From Liolophura sinensis (lineage: Eukaryota; Mollusca; Polyplacophora; Chitonida; Chitonidae), in the NCBI RefSeq assembly GCF_032854445.1, contig NC_088304.1:10367704-10431703 (forward strand): a stretch of DNA of 64,000 bases, in the 5' to 3' direction. Below are positions 27,401 to 42,400 of this stretch, one piece after another (within the stretch, counting starts at the first letter, position 1; each line of letters starts with the position of its first letter). Below the pieces are notes generated by a model that was not told the origin of the DNA, made no database searches, and was given only the letters and a program-made list of their open reading frames with translations. A program made the position numbers and the translations under genes.

Positions 27401-30400
27401 GGATATGTGGAAAGAAATAAACTGGACAGTGAATAAGACTGCAGACGCAGTGCCAAAAGCCACCTACCCGGAACGAGAAAGTCTCCAAGTTTTGCCAGCA
27501 GGAGACTGACGATGCGGGAGGGCGGGTCAGCGAGGCTGTCATTGCAGGAATACGCCGCCTGGATGTCCTGACCCCAGACGGGAAGCTCCACCTCCTCGCA
27601 ATCAAGGGAGGTCATCATGGGCAGAGCCACATGACACAGTTGCAGGATCACCAGTACGAGTTTGGGAGAAGGTCTGCAGAAGTGAATTTAATTAAAAATG
27701 TTATAATAACAAAGTATCCTTCACAGGTGTCACCAATGTTATTCTGTGTTTTACCCTCAGTTTTTATTTTGTTCCATTTCAGCTCTTTACAAATTTCCTG
27801 TTTTTAAAGATCAGTTAAACATGTCCTCAACAGACACAATTGCCGGAAGAGTCCTAATTGTACACAAACTGTATGATGTGCAGGTTTTATTTTTATACTC
27901 TTCTCTGACATTGAAAAAAATTTCTACCCGTAAAACATCCCTTTAAATTGGTGTGGTCTAAAGATCAATAACAGTGCATTCTTCTAAGGTATCCAGGAAA
28001 GAGTCAACTGCTGTCAAGAAGGCTGATAACTGTGACACAGTTATTTCAGAAAATGACTGTATCTTTGTCAGATATTTTTTGATACTTTGATTGTAAGAAG
28101 ACCCCATTTTCAAAAAAGCAACAAAGACTTATTTCTGAAAGCACATTCAATGTTTTTAGTTGTCTCTTCCTACAAAGTAATATTTCAAACCATCAAAACA
28201 CATTTAAACTGAAAGAAATAACCAGGTACCCAAATTCCATGTAATATCCTTTATGTAATTTTTAAAATGGAGTTGAAAATTTCAAACAAAATACATGTAT
28301 TTATATATGGTACTTTTACTACAATATTTATTTGTTTCTTGTCCTTCAAGAAGGTTCAAGAGGTTTTCCATCAATTAAAACATGTCTTAAAAACAAAAAA
28401 GCGTTGTTAAATATGTAGTGTGAAAAGGCACAACCCTGGGAAAAACATACCTCTGATCGAGAAGAAGAGAGAGCAGTTTAGACACACAGGCTGGCTGGCT
28501 CAGGATGGCTTTACCCATACGACTCCTGCGGAGACACACGATCATATTAACACCACATGTAAACATCTACAAATCAGACCTCGCATTTGACCACAAATTA
28601 GCCTTCGGAACTGGTTAGGTCAAAAATGAAATGATGAAAAAAACCCAGTACATTCAGGCATTCTGAACATTCATTTATTTATTTCATTGGTGTTTTACGC
28701 CAATTTTAGAAAGGCCAAATTGTGGATGTGGCTAAGGTAAATTTTTGCATCTGTCAGCAACCTGCCGATGGTTGTGGGTTTCCCCCGGGCTCTGCCTGGT
28801 TTCCTCCCCCCATAATGCTGGCCCCTGTCGTATATGTGAAATTTTCTTGAGTACCACGTTAAACAGCAATCAAATAAATAAATAAATAAAATAAATTTTT
28901 GCAGGACATAGGGGGAACGCCATGGGGTTCCCAATAAATTTGACTCCTGACAAATAGCATCCACTCAATTACAGCGCACTCTGGCCTATTACATCCTCAT
29001 TCAGCCAGAGCATGTGTTTTTTTGTATTATGTTATAAATACATAGCTGTAGTCAATGTAACATCCAAAATTCATTTACACAAGCTGCTTTTGGCCGATGC
29101 TTTAATATATTTCAAACCAAATACATGGTCATTAGTTCACACATATGTTCTGGACATACTTTAACCATTAACTGTAGAAATAGTAGAAAAGACAATCACC
29201 CAGGAATAGACAAGGAGCGATGAATCAGGCAAAGTGATGAATTCGATGGAGAGAGATGAATTAGACAGAGATTGATAAATCAGACAGAGAGCAATGGATC
29301 AGACAAAGCAAGATAAATCAGACAGAAAGCAATGGATCAGATAAAGCGAGATAAATCAGAGAGAGAGCAATGGATCAGACAAAGCAAGATAAATCAGACA
29401 GGGAGCAATGGGATCAGACAAAGTGAGATAAATCAGACAGAGAGCAATGGATCAGACAAATTGAGATATATCAGAAGAGAGCAATGGATCAGACAAAGCG
29501 AGATAAATCAGACTGAGAGCAATGGATCAGATAAAGCGAGATAAATCAGACAGGGAGCAATGGATCAGACAAAGCGAGATAAATCAGACAGAAAGGAATG
29601 GATCACACAAAGCAAGATAAATCAGAGAGCAATGATCAGACAGCGAGATAAATCAGACTGAGAGCAATGTATAAGACAAAGTGAAATAAATCAGACAGAG
29701 AGCAATGGAGCAGACAAAGCGAGATAAATCAGACAGAGAGCAATGAAGCAGACAAAGCAAGATAAATCAGAGAGAGAGCAATGGATCAGACAAAGCAAGA
29801 TGAATCAGACAGGGAGCAATGGATCAGACAAAGTGAGATAAATCAGACAGAGAGCAATGGATCAGACAAATTGAGATATATCAGAAGAGAGCAATGGATC
29901 AGACAAAGCGAGATAAATCAGACAGAGAGCAATGGATCAGACAAAGCGAGATAATCAGACAGAGAGCAATGGATCAGAAAAAGGGAGATAAATCAGACAG
30001 AGAGCAATGGATCAGACAAAGCGAGATAAATCAGACAGAGAGCAATGGATCAGACAAAGTGAGATAAATCAGACAGAGAGCAATGGATCAGACAAAGCGA
30101 GATAAATCAGACAGAGAGCAATGGATCAGACAAAGCGAGATAAATCAGACAGAGAGCAATGGATCGGACAAAGCGAGATGAATCAGGACAGAGGAAAAAA
30201 AAATCAGAGTAATGAATGTAAGAAATCAGGCAGAGAACAAATAAATCAGGCATAAAAGATGTATCAGACAAAGCAGTGAATCAGACAGAGAATAATAAAT
30301 GACATACAGATAGCGACAAATTAGTTAAGAGAGCAATGGATTAGACAAAGAAGATGAATCAGACAAAAGCAATGACTCATGAAGTGGGCGATGAATCTGA

Positions 30401-33400
30401 CACTGACCGTGACAGGTTGTTCAGTAGACTGAGTACTTCCTGTAACGCCTCATTCCCAGCAGCCTCGTTGCACTCCCCTCTGTGGCTCTGGCCAGATGAT
30501 TGGTCAATAGGACAGAGACCTGCCGTGCCAGTCCTGAGTGCTCCAGCTCCTCTGACATGGCTCCTGTAAATGATATTATGTGAATGCTTGCCCTTACTGC
30601 ATTTCACTTGCTTGCTCATTAAATATAATGGCAACCACTTATATAAAGGGGAAAAACTGACTCTGGATGCATGAAACTACCACACACAGCCAGGTACATG
30701 CACCTGACAACCTCAGACTACCACATACAGCCAGGTACATGCACCTGACAACCTCAGACTACCACACACAGCCAGGTACATGCACCTGACAACCTCAGAC
30801 TACCACACACAGCCAGGTACATGCACCTGGTAACCTCAGACTACCACACACAGCCAGGTACATGCACCTGACAACCTCAGTCTACCACACACAGCCAGGT
30901 ACATGTATCTGACCACCCCAGACTACCACACACAGCCAGGTACATGCACCTGACAACCTCAGACTACCACACACAGCCAGGTACATGCACCTGACAACCT
31001 CAAGCTACCACACACAGCCAGTACATGCACCTGGTAACCCAGACTACCACACACAGCCAGGTACATGTATCTGACCACCCCAGACTACCACACACAGCCA
31101 GGTACATGCACCTGACAACCTCCAGACTACCACACACAGCCAGGTACATGCACCTGGCAACCTCAGAATACCACACACAGCCAGGTACATGCACCTGGTA
31201 ACCTCAGACTACCACACACAGCCAGGTACATGCACCTGACAACCTCTACCACACACAGGCAGGTACATGTACCTGACCACCTCAGACTACCACACACAAC
31301 CAGGTACATGCACCCGGCCAATCTGATCAGGGCCAATAAGGGGTCATTACACCTTTCCAACTATGTACAAACCTTCTTACATTAGCCTGCAAAAGTTACA
31401 TGTACATGTGGCTTTGAACAAAAGCCCCATTTCTTCTGATTTTTGGGACAACTGGTCTGCTCTTTCTGGCCAGAAGGAATATTTAGTTTCTTTTCTCTCA
31501 CATGGTCAGTCTAAATAATGGATAACATACTCATATCTTTCCTTTCCCAAAAAGCTGGGAAAGAAATATAATATTCTGCTTTCAGCACTACTAATGTCTG
31601 TCCCAAAAAATAAAAGAATTAGTGTGACTACATTTGTCAGACGCTGGTTTATAAGATAACAAAATAAATGAATGAACTAAGATGGGCAATTCTCTACATT
31701 TAGGATGCACACTGTTAAGTAAAATGTTGCATCAAACTGTAAGCCACAATGCTAACACTGATTGCTAGGTCTGGAAAAAAATAAAACACAAGGAAACTTT
31801 CTATAAAGCCACATAACCTTTGGTCTCTGTTAACATTTACTGTATGTCACCTTAAGTTTAGCCTTTTTCAAATGACACATTTTTGCTAACTTCTGACTGA
31901 CTTATCCACCTTATAGGCACACTTATTGAGGATTTTAGGGAGTTTGATTAATTTCTTATCATACAAACTTAAGTGTTGGCATAAAAAGTATCATTTTAAG
32001 GCCTTAATGAGTATGTGCATTATTATATACTAAACATTAGGTAAAATACAGTATATCACATCCCAGCATCCTATTACCAACCCACACATGCCATAAGCAG
32101 CACCTCAGGTACGGTCAAAAAAAAAAACCAAAAAAACCCCCCAAAAAAACAGTGCACCATCTATCCATGGTTAGGATCATATTTGCCTGCAGTCTGAGTA
32201 GCAGCAGGGCATATTTTATCAGATTCTGTCCAGGAAGCTGACTAAGGAGTTCACATACCATCCTCGTTCTCCCAAGCCACACCCCTATTAGCCAACACCT
32301 GGAACCCAGCCCAGGCCATTGTGGAGACCTTCTGTCGAGTGGTCTGGAGGTCAGAGTTCACCAGGTCCCCGCGGGGATTCCCCAGGCTGCAGAGTTTATC
32401 CAGCAGGTGGACCAGGCCACAGCGGACTAAGCATTTCTCCTCAGCCCTGAGTACAAAGTCAATGATCAAGTTAGACAGATCTACAGCACCTTTTCAGTAA
32501 TTAGGTTATCTCCCTGTAATGGGCAGCTTGCTCTGAGACATTTGATTGTTTCACATGAATTCGAAACAAACGAAAAACAAAATAAAATTTCAAGTTTATC
32601 AAAAGAAGGAAAGATTGTGTCACATATTTCCATTTTTATTTACATTTCTTTGGTAAATTCACAAACACACATACAACTGATTATACTGAAAAACATTTTC
32701 AGAATTCATGTATAGCGATTTCTGAATTTTCATTTTTTTTCCACTGCTTTCTTATAGCATACGTTCAATGGACAAAATCAAAAAATTTGAATTTTAATAA
32801 ATCTGTAAACAGAAACCAAATATTAATTTATTTATTTGATTGGCGTGTTACCTCATACTATACTAGAATATTTCACTTATATGACGATGGCCAGCATTAT
32901 GGCGAAACCGGATGTGAGAATTTATATGATGGGCTGGAGTAACATGTACCTTGTATAGGGGATGATACAGAGCAGTCCAATGCTGTTGCAGCAGGCGATG
33001 GGGAAGCGTGCTGCCAGCTGCACCACAGATGTCATGGTCTCTGCAAATGCCTCCTGCACCTGGCTGACCATGCCTCCACAGGTAAGTTCCTCCACTCTGT
33101 ACAGGTCAAAATTACGTTTGTTTAAAAATAAAAGTTGACACAAATTTATCTGTTGTTTGGGATTTTATAAATTTTTTTGGGATATCTTCACAAAACAATG
33201 GCTACAGGTACAATATTACCTGTGCACATTTGTGAAAAAATAATTTATTTACTTCTTTGATTGGTGTTTTACGCCGTGCTCAGGAATATTTCACCTATAC
33301 GACGGCAGCCAGCATTATGGTGGAAGGAAACTGGGAAGAGCCCGTGGGAAACCCACGACTGTCTGCAGGTTGCTGCCAGACCTTCCCACGTATGGCCTTT

Positions 33401-36400
33401 GAGGAAGCCAGTGTGTATAAAATAAAGATGATGTCATATTCTCATGTAAATCACAAATTAAATGAATGCAACCAATTGCAGGAATTTAGAAGATATGGGA
33501 GCAGCACCTAGACAATAGGTCTCTAATGTTCCAGATAAAATCAAATGGGTTGGGCTCCTATGCCTTAAAAACAAAACGGCCCACATGATTTATCACCTAG
33601 AAAATTGATAACCCGGATAATATAACTGGCCAAAATACAAAAGGCATATACTGAGAGTCACATGTATACTCAGAGTTCTCATATCAATAAATGATTGTGA
33701 CTTTATTCACCAGTTGTGTTTTTCTTTAATGTAAACAATTGCAACTTCAGCATATGCGAGGAAACCATATACTGTTTGAGGACAAATGTAACTTCTGTCA
33801 TGCTCTACAAGGTTCTCAAAAATGATAACGGAAATAAATGTAAACCAGTCAGAGCCAACTTCATTCCAAAGACAAAAATCAACATAACAAAATGAAGTTT
33901 AACTGCAACTGAAAACCCTCTGTTTGCATACAGAAAGTGTTCCAAAAAAATAATTGACACCTTAATTACAAAACAGAATGATAATAGTTTTGGTAGAATT
34001 TAAGAAAACACACATTACCATACAGAAAGGAAGTTTTGTACATAGTTCCTTGCTGCTAAATGCTAAACTTTAACCCTTCAGATGAACACACTTTCTAGTC
34101 ACTTGTTTCCAGGAACACACTATTTACAGGCTGTGCAAAATGGCAATGTGCAAGAGTGAACAGCAAAGTACCTAGGTGCGACCAAGTAAAGAGCTAGTGT
34201 AAAACAAGCTGTAAATTTTTGGGGTAATAACACAGCATACCTTGGACCGTGCTGCAATACAGAGGTGACAGCTGCCACAAGGTGCGTTGCCCCGCCCACT
34301 CGACAGGCCGCCATCAGCAGTTCCTTCATGTGAACCAGCGCCTGTTTGCGTGTGGTGCCTCGCTTCCAGCGCACCTTGGCCACGGACAGGAAGTCCTCAC
34401 AAGAGACCTAAACATAAATGATACTTTCATATATTTACGTATTAGTTTCACTGGTGTTTCATATCAGGCTCAAATACTTTTAACTCTCAGAGCTTTTAGT
34501 CAAGTTATTGGTGGAGGAAATTTGTGTATATGGAGTAGATTGCAACCTTTTAACTAGTTCTGACAAACGCTCTGACTTAAATGCAGAGTCAAACCAGCAG
34601 AAGCTAGATTTGAGTCCTCAAACCACATTATTCAGGGATCAATAAACAATGTTCCGACTTGAACGCAGTCAAACCAGCAGAAGCTGGATTTGAACCTCAT
34701 TTATCAGGGACCAATAAACAGTGTAAAAAAGCAGTGCTTTATCCAACTACGACAGTGAGAGCTCTAGGTGTCAGAATAATGGCTAGCAGCCTACTTACCA
34801 ATAATCTGCAAATTTGATTATTATAAATTTAACACAACACTTCACAGTCATGATTCTTGGGTAATGGGCCATGTGAGGATGCCAATGAATTGCGATTATT
34901 GTTGAGTTGTATTATTTTTTATGCCACACTTGACCATTTTTCACAATGACAGCTGTCAGGTTTAGGAATGGGTAATTCACATGTGGATGCTAATCCACAG
35001 GTGATTTGTCTTGGTACTCAAAACAAACTTCTCCTCATTAACCACCCACTTTAATTTTGTCCTCACCGCTTTCTCAGGGTCACTGCCGATGAAAGAGAAG
35101 AGTTGGTCGAGCAAAACAACATGAGGGGGTCGGTCATTGGACTCGTTCTCCACAAGGTCCTGCAGGATGGACGCCGGCGCCTTCTGTTGTGCTTGACGCT
35201 TCCTACAACGAAGGGATTCGCTGGTTTCAGCACTGACAAGTATTGTAAGCCCTTGAGTGAACAGTCAGTATCAATGAATGAAAGCTTGGTGGTTTATGTC
35301 ATACTTAACAATTTTTCACCCATATGACAACAAGAAGTCTCCAGGTGTGTGTTCACACACTTTGGTAATCTTCTCGTGACAAGCTGAGTCCATGCTGCCA
35401 AAGTATACACAGTTAGAAACGTACAAACATTTACACTAAGTTGATGGCTTCTTAAAATAAACAAGACCACACATGATGAAAAAAAACATTGTTTCTGTCA
35501 TATTTTTGTTGTGGTAACATATATGGGTATGCAGTTAATCCCCTATATAATTTCCTGGAATTTCGCAACTAATCACCCTGTTGTAACAAGCTAGTGAGAA
35601 ATCGCACATGACTTCTCCTAGCCCCCAGGGACCATGAGGCAATGTTAGACTTAATCAAAATTTCAGATCACTTTAAAATTATTTCTTACATGGCAAGTTT
35701 AAAATATTGCTTAACAATGTAAATTGTGGGTAAGTTACTGTAAAACAAATTTCTACCAAAATATAACGGAAAGGTACATGCAACGTTTAATGATTGAAAT
35801 TTTAACTTAAGATCACTTCATGACCCCGGGGTCTGATTTTCTCACAAATGAATCATCATTCTGTACTACAATGTAATTAGTTTCTGATTTACAATACCAC
35901 AAACTGATAATAATGAAGTCAAAGGCACAAAAGGTTTTACAAGCTTTCGACATACTTGCTGGGATCAGTGAAAAAGGCAAGTGGGTTGAAAACCTGTGAA
36001 ACCTTTTACACTTACAATATACATGATGATGCCTCAACTTCATTATTATCACTGAACCCACATATGACTAGGCATCTAATGCAGTATATTATACACGAAA
36101 CTGTTGCGCAAAAAAAGCGAAGATGGCAAATCAAGAACAATTTTTTTTTCTTTGAGGTAAAGAAACTGTCCAACTGTATTGTCTCTTGCAAGTCATTTCA
36201 CACCAAAGTCAACTGCTACTTTTCCAAACCTCAGCACACATAACAACCAAAGCATCACTTACGGTCTTTTTGGAAAGGGCATTTGCTCTTTGCAATTTTA
36301 AACGCTCTGGACGACTTATTAACTGGTTTTAATAAAATTCTTAATTACTTTCTGACATTTTCTGCAGCAAAGAAAAATTCTGAACGCCCTGATCTGTTCT

Positions 36401-39400
36401 TACCTCTGTAGTTTCATGATCTCAATAACAGAGTCGTCCTGTGCACTCTCCAGTCCTGAAGGAGCAGAAAGACTCCGGCTATATGTTGACTTGAGCACAT
36501 CTGTGTCTGAACGAACCATGGCACTAGGCACTGCAAACGTACAATTTTTTTTTTTTTTATAACCACCAAAATGAAAAATGGACATAACTATTGTGTGACA
36601 GCCATGTTATTATTTCACTATACCAGGCTTTTTGGACAACTTTGCAATAACAGTCAGCTCTGTGTGAAAGTGAGGAGTTCTGGGTAAACCACAGACCTTT
36701 GACAAAAAAACTTTCCCATATATAACGTACAGATATGTGTATGCACACTCTACTGTTGAAAAGTTAAGTTTCAATAAACACGGACACACAAGAGTAATTG
36801 AACAACATGAGAGAAAAACAACCATGAAACTAAACCTGTACCACTTGTTTCTTTAACCATTTATTTGATTGGTGTGTTCTTCACCGTACTCAAAAATATT
36901 TCACTTATACAATGGCTTCCAGCATTATGGTGTGAGGAAACTGGGCACAGCCCGGGGGAAACCCACGACCATCCACAGGCTGCTGGCAGACCTTCCCATG
37001 CATGACAGGTGCGGAAGCCAGCATGAGCTGGACAAGAACTCACAACAACCGCAATGGTGAGAGGCTATTGGGTCATTGTGCAGTGCTGGCATGCTAACCC
37101 CTTCAGTTCATGCGAAGTGAAGGTATAGTAAGTTGTAATAATACAAGATTATATCAGTTCATTGTTTCATACCATGTTTGAGGGCTTCAGAGAAGTAGGA
37201 CATGCTGCGTGTCATGAAGCCTGTACCATCCCCGCCGGGTGCTATGGTAACATGTAGTAGGAGCTCCAGCCTCTGATGTAGGCCCTGGACCAAGGATTTG
37301 ACACGGGCTAGGGGCTGGCTGGAAGTGTCACTAGATTTCACTCTCTCCACATCTTGGTCAAATTTCTCTCTGAAGAAAATTAAGAACAATGATTCAGAGG
37401 AGAAATGTAGACACTGTACAAATCATTATCACTCTGGCTTGGATCACTGGGAATTAATGACACCTGTTACATTATTTATGGTAAGTTTGGCAAAAGTTCA
37501 CTAGTTTTTCTAAAACCTCACAATTTATGGGGATGCTCCCCGACATTTAGTTAGGATATTTCTTCTAAAATGCTTCTGAACATTTGTCTAGACTTAAAAT
37601 TCACATTCTGCATTTTATTTGTTTGATAACTGCATAATGCCATAATGCCATGACATACACATGAATATTCAAACTCAAAAAACACCCTACCTACTGCCGT
37701 CAAAATATTAATGAATCTTCCATTTAAAAGAAAAATTGAAATAAAATTATTTTTATTGAAATTAAAGTTTATCTTGATGCAATAATAGCAATTAGAGTCA
37801 ACTGCAATGAACATACTACATTAATTTCCATCATGTCGGTTGTAGGACTGAGGCAAACAACATTCACAGAAAACCAAGGAAAGACAACTCTTGTTTACCG
37901 TAACGATTTAACAGCAGCCTCAGGGTCACCCATGTCCAGCTCCAGGCCTTTGAGGTAACACAGCATTGTCAGCTCCTTCAATTTGGACTGAAAGGCACAC
38001 ACATAAAGACACAATTACAAATGAACATCCTGAACTGTTTTGTCTCTTTGTTTGCTTGCGGTTTAATGTACATTGTGGCTGATAACATTATCTGGGTCAA
38101 GTCATGTGGGTGTCTGTTTTTAGGTCCTACTGCCTTTATGTATGCATTTACATGCTGCCTCACTTAAATGCTGTGCCAACTGTATTTACTATTCAGGATG
38201 GTGTCTGGATACTCTAGGCCGTTTACATCTGAGATATGGTAGTCCAGGAAGAAGGGAGTGCTGCCTCACCCAGATATGTTGCCAACCCCTTACTTGGCAG
38301 GTCTCCTTACCCCACCTATTAAAATTTCTTTCAAAATTATTAAACATAGGGCTGAACTCACCATTAAGATTTGTGAAACCACAAAGAGAATACCACAGAA
38401 ATGAAATCTGAAATACTCTTAAATACAGGTACATGTAGTAAAAGACAAGATTTTATATGCTGTTAAGAATGAAGTCTCTGTACTGGCAGTTTACCTCTGA
38501 GATATGGTAGTCCAGGAAGAAGGGTACATTCTCTGAGAGGACACCCTGACTTTTGTCATTCACCTCACTGTGCCATTTCTGCTCCAACTCTGCCAAGCTC
38601 TGCCAAATGGATGGCACAAGTAGGTAAGAAAGTTAGGCAGACAATCTTTTCATTTCAACATCATGCCACTTTTACAGTATGCTCAATGATTACCCCATTT
38701 GAATACACCAATGTGTCAGGTGTATGGGAGGGGAAACTGAACGTTGCTCAGCCTTAACCACCATTGCATTGGATTATGCAGCCTTACTGGTCAAGGATGT
38801 TATTTATTTATTTATCTGATTGGTGTTTTACGCCTTACTCAGGAATATTTCACTTATACGATAGTGGCCAGCATTATACAGGTCAAGGATGTCCCCTACT
38901 GATCAAAAATGACACACCTGGCCTAAATGACCCCACTTCACAAGGAACATGGACCAATGATATATATATTCTGATTAGCCATCAGTCACTGGTGGTCGGT
39001 CACTTTTGGATACCATCATAGTAGCCAAATGTCATCAAGACAGTTACATATAATGGCGTGTGATGCATATGTCTTCTAGCTCAGGTGGTTAAAGACAATT
39101 TTAGGCAAAGTTCTTAGGCAAATGATGGTGAACAAAATCAATGTAGGAAACGCATCTCTGGGAGTGTCAAATCATACCTGAAGTTGCCTGAGAAGGGCGT
39201 CAAATCTGCGGTAGACTTCCTCCATGATGTTACTGAGCAGCCAGAAGTCATCGGCTTGTTGTTCCTGTATCGTGGCCAGGTGATGGACGATGTCAGAAAG
39301 TGACAGGTGCTTGATGGTGGCTGATAAAATACACTCCTCCAGCACCTCTGGCTGAAGGGCCTCTCTACAACAACAACACTGATATGTCAGTGACAAGACA

Positions 39401-42400
39401 AGATGCCAGCACCCTGATCAACTGATGGCTTTGCCAAGAGAAGTCTGGCAGAATTAACAATGAGAAATGATTGCTGTAATGTATGAAGCACTCAGCAGCG
39501 CAAGGATGTTGAGTGAGGAGTAGATACTGACCTAAAATACTGAGCCTGAGCTGAGTGAGGATGATCTATTGACCCGATACTGGCCTGAGCTGAGTGAGGA
39601 TGAGATACTGACTTAATACTGGGCTAAGCTGAGTGAGGAGATACTGACCTAAAATACTGGGCTTGAGCTGAGTGACAACGAGCTATTGACCTAATACTGA
39701 GCTTGAGTAGGGTGAGGATGAGATACAGACCTAAAACTGGGCCTGAGCTGAGTGAGGATTAGATACTGACCTAACACTGGGCCTGAGGTGAGTGAGGATG
39801 AGTTATTGATCTAATCCTGGGCTTGAGCTGAGTCAGGATGAGATACTGAGATAAAACTGGCCCTGAACTGAGTTAGGATGAGATAATGACTTAATACTGG
39901 GCCTAAGCTGAGTGAGGAGATACTGACCTAACACTGGGTCTGCGGTGAGTGAGGATGAGCTATTGACCTAGTACTGAGCTTGAGCAGTGTGAGGATGAGA
40001 TACTGACCTAATACTGGGTCTCAGTTGTGGTAGACTGCGAGTGGACATCTCTCTAAGTTTCTGCACCACATCTGTGGGGAGGCGCACCCTGGGCAGAAGC
40101 TTAAGTGGAGGCTGTAGTTTGAGTTCTGAGTCCTCCAGGATAGGCACACTAGCAGGGCTGGTCTTGACGGGGGAGAGAGGCAGGGTACAGACCCCAGACT
40201 CTGTCTGCCACACACACCTGGAGGTGCAAAAAATTACACAAGGTATTGCATACAATTTGTCTAATTCTACAACCTAAATTAAAAAACAAAACATATCCCT
40301 TCACTGAAATTAAAATGAAATTTCTTCACATTATACACTTTTCATGCGAAACATTCTTCAAGAGGGTCTAGTATCTGATATTAAAATGTCACATTTACCA
40401 CCCCAATAAAATCATCAGTCAAGAAACTCTGCACCGGGTACATGCATGTGCATTATGATGTACTATTAAACTATGCAGTGCGTGTGCCACAAATTACCTT
40501 TGTAGTAGTTTTGATTTGAGGAGGTGCTGACAGGCTATTTCCTCCGGGCTCTTGGCTGGCCCCTGGTAGAGCAAGTGTAACATGGTACAGGCCAGGACAG
40601 AGAGGCCTAGTGCCAAGTCAGCCAGGAATGGTAAACCACATGACACTTCTTCTGTTGACTCCTGTAACAACAACAACATAATGTTATCTGGCTGTACCCT
40701 GATAGAGCAAGTGTAACAAGGTACAGGCCAGGACTAGTGCCAGGTCAACCAGGAATGGTTAACCACATGACACTTCTTCTGTTGACTCCTGTAACAACAA
40801 TACAGAGCAAATGTCACAGGGCACAGGCTAAGACAACAACAACAACAACAACCACAACCACAACACAATTTCATGACGCCTTTGTTATCTAGCTAAAGGC
40901 ATCAGGGAGTTAAATATGTGCATTCTACATGTACAGACCATGAGGTCCACAGCATCATTACAGGCGAACACGTTCACTAAGTTACAGTTTTGTCTTAACT
41001 GGATCATTCAATGATGTCTCAAGGCACATCTTCTCAGCATATGTTATTTTAAAATCAATGTTGCAATGAGACCTCAAGTTTGTTTCTTCAAACTTAAGAC
41101 AAACACTCCGATTGTAGCAGGCCCTTACTTCTGGCACTTAATTCGTAAAAATGAGTCACATTTAACAGAACTCAAACCACTCATCAAAGATGCCAGAGTC
41201 AATGGTGAAGAGATGAACTACGGTGTAGTGAGACTGGAACTGACCTGTGCTCTGACGGTAATCATGAAACCCCACATGGCTTTGTCAGGTGTGTTGTGTT
41301 CACGCCCACTTCTCATCTCAAACGAGAACGTCACTGTGTCGCCTTCCACCTACAGACAGGTAAATCAACATGACCCCAGGTACAAATAAATGCAAAGTAT
41401 AGATCATGATTAATTCAGAAAATTGTTTATAAACTATAAAAGCAAACATATTTCACAGAAATGAATGAATTAGAGGAGAAATGAATTAGAAACTGTGACA
41501 AACAAAAACACATTGAATACAAGTATTATTTCTTTATTAATTTTAATGGGATTTCAATATCTTGTTAGTAATATTACCAAGATTTTATTAAGATATTTCC
41601 TCTTACCTTGACTAAGTCCTTCGGCCAGCCTGCTCCGAGCACACTGCGACTGCCAAAGCCAAATGTGTTCCCTCCGTATTCAGCTATCTTCTTGGCGTTG
41701 GTGTTAGGGCCAGCATAAACTATCAGCTACAAACAATTTCTCACTTCAATATAATAAATCACAGAAATATTTCACCTGTAAGGCTAATGTTAGATCTGCA
41801 GCTCAAGTAAAAATCTGACATTGGTTTTCAACTCACATTAAACTGCACAATTGGCCACACAAGCATCATCCACTGTTGACTGTCATGGGTGCCCCACCAA
41901 CAGTGAGAGGGGGAAGTCCACAAACAGTGAGAGGGGCAAGTTCACAAACAGTGAGAGAGGGAAGTCCACAAACAGTGAGAGGGGCAAGTCCACAAACAGT
42001 GAGAAGGGGAAGTCCACAAACAGTGAGAAGGGCAAGTCCACAAACAGTGAGAGAGGCAAGTCCACAAACAGTGAGAGGGGCAAGTCCACAAACAGTGAGA
42101 AGGGGAAGTCCACAAACAGTGAGAGGGGCAAGTCCACAAACAGTGAGAAGGGGAAGTCAACAAACAGTGAGAAGGGGAAGTCTACAAACAGTGAGAAGGG
42201 GAAGTCCACAAACAGTGAGAGAGGGAAGTCCACAAACAGCGAGAGAGTCAAGTCCACAAACAGTGAGAGGGGCAAGTCAACAAACAGTGAGAGAGGGAAG
42301 TCCACAAACAGTGAGAGGGGCAAGTCCACAAACAGTGAGAGAGGGAGGTCCACAAAGAGTGAGAGAGGGAAGTCCACAAACTGTGAGAGAGGGAAGTCCA

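Noticed and set aside
29200-31320. CRISPR-like arrays
   Set aside because: The repeats are head-to-tail with no unique spacers, in animal introns. They are minisatellites.
31000-31360. Cys-rich repeat ORFs (MYLAVCGSL)
   Set aside because: Translation of the 41-bp minisatellite, not a gene.
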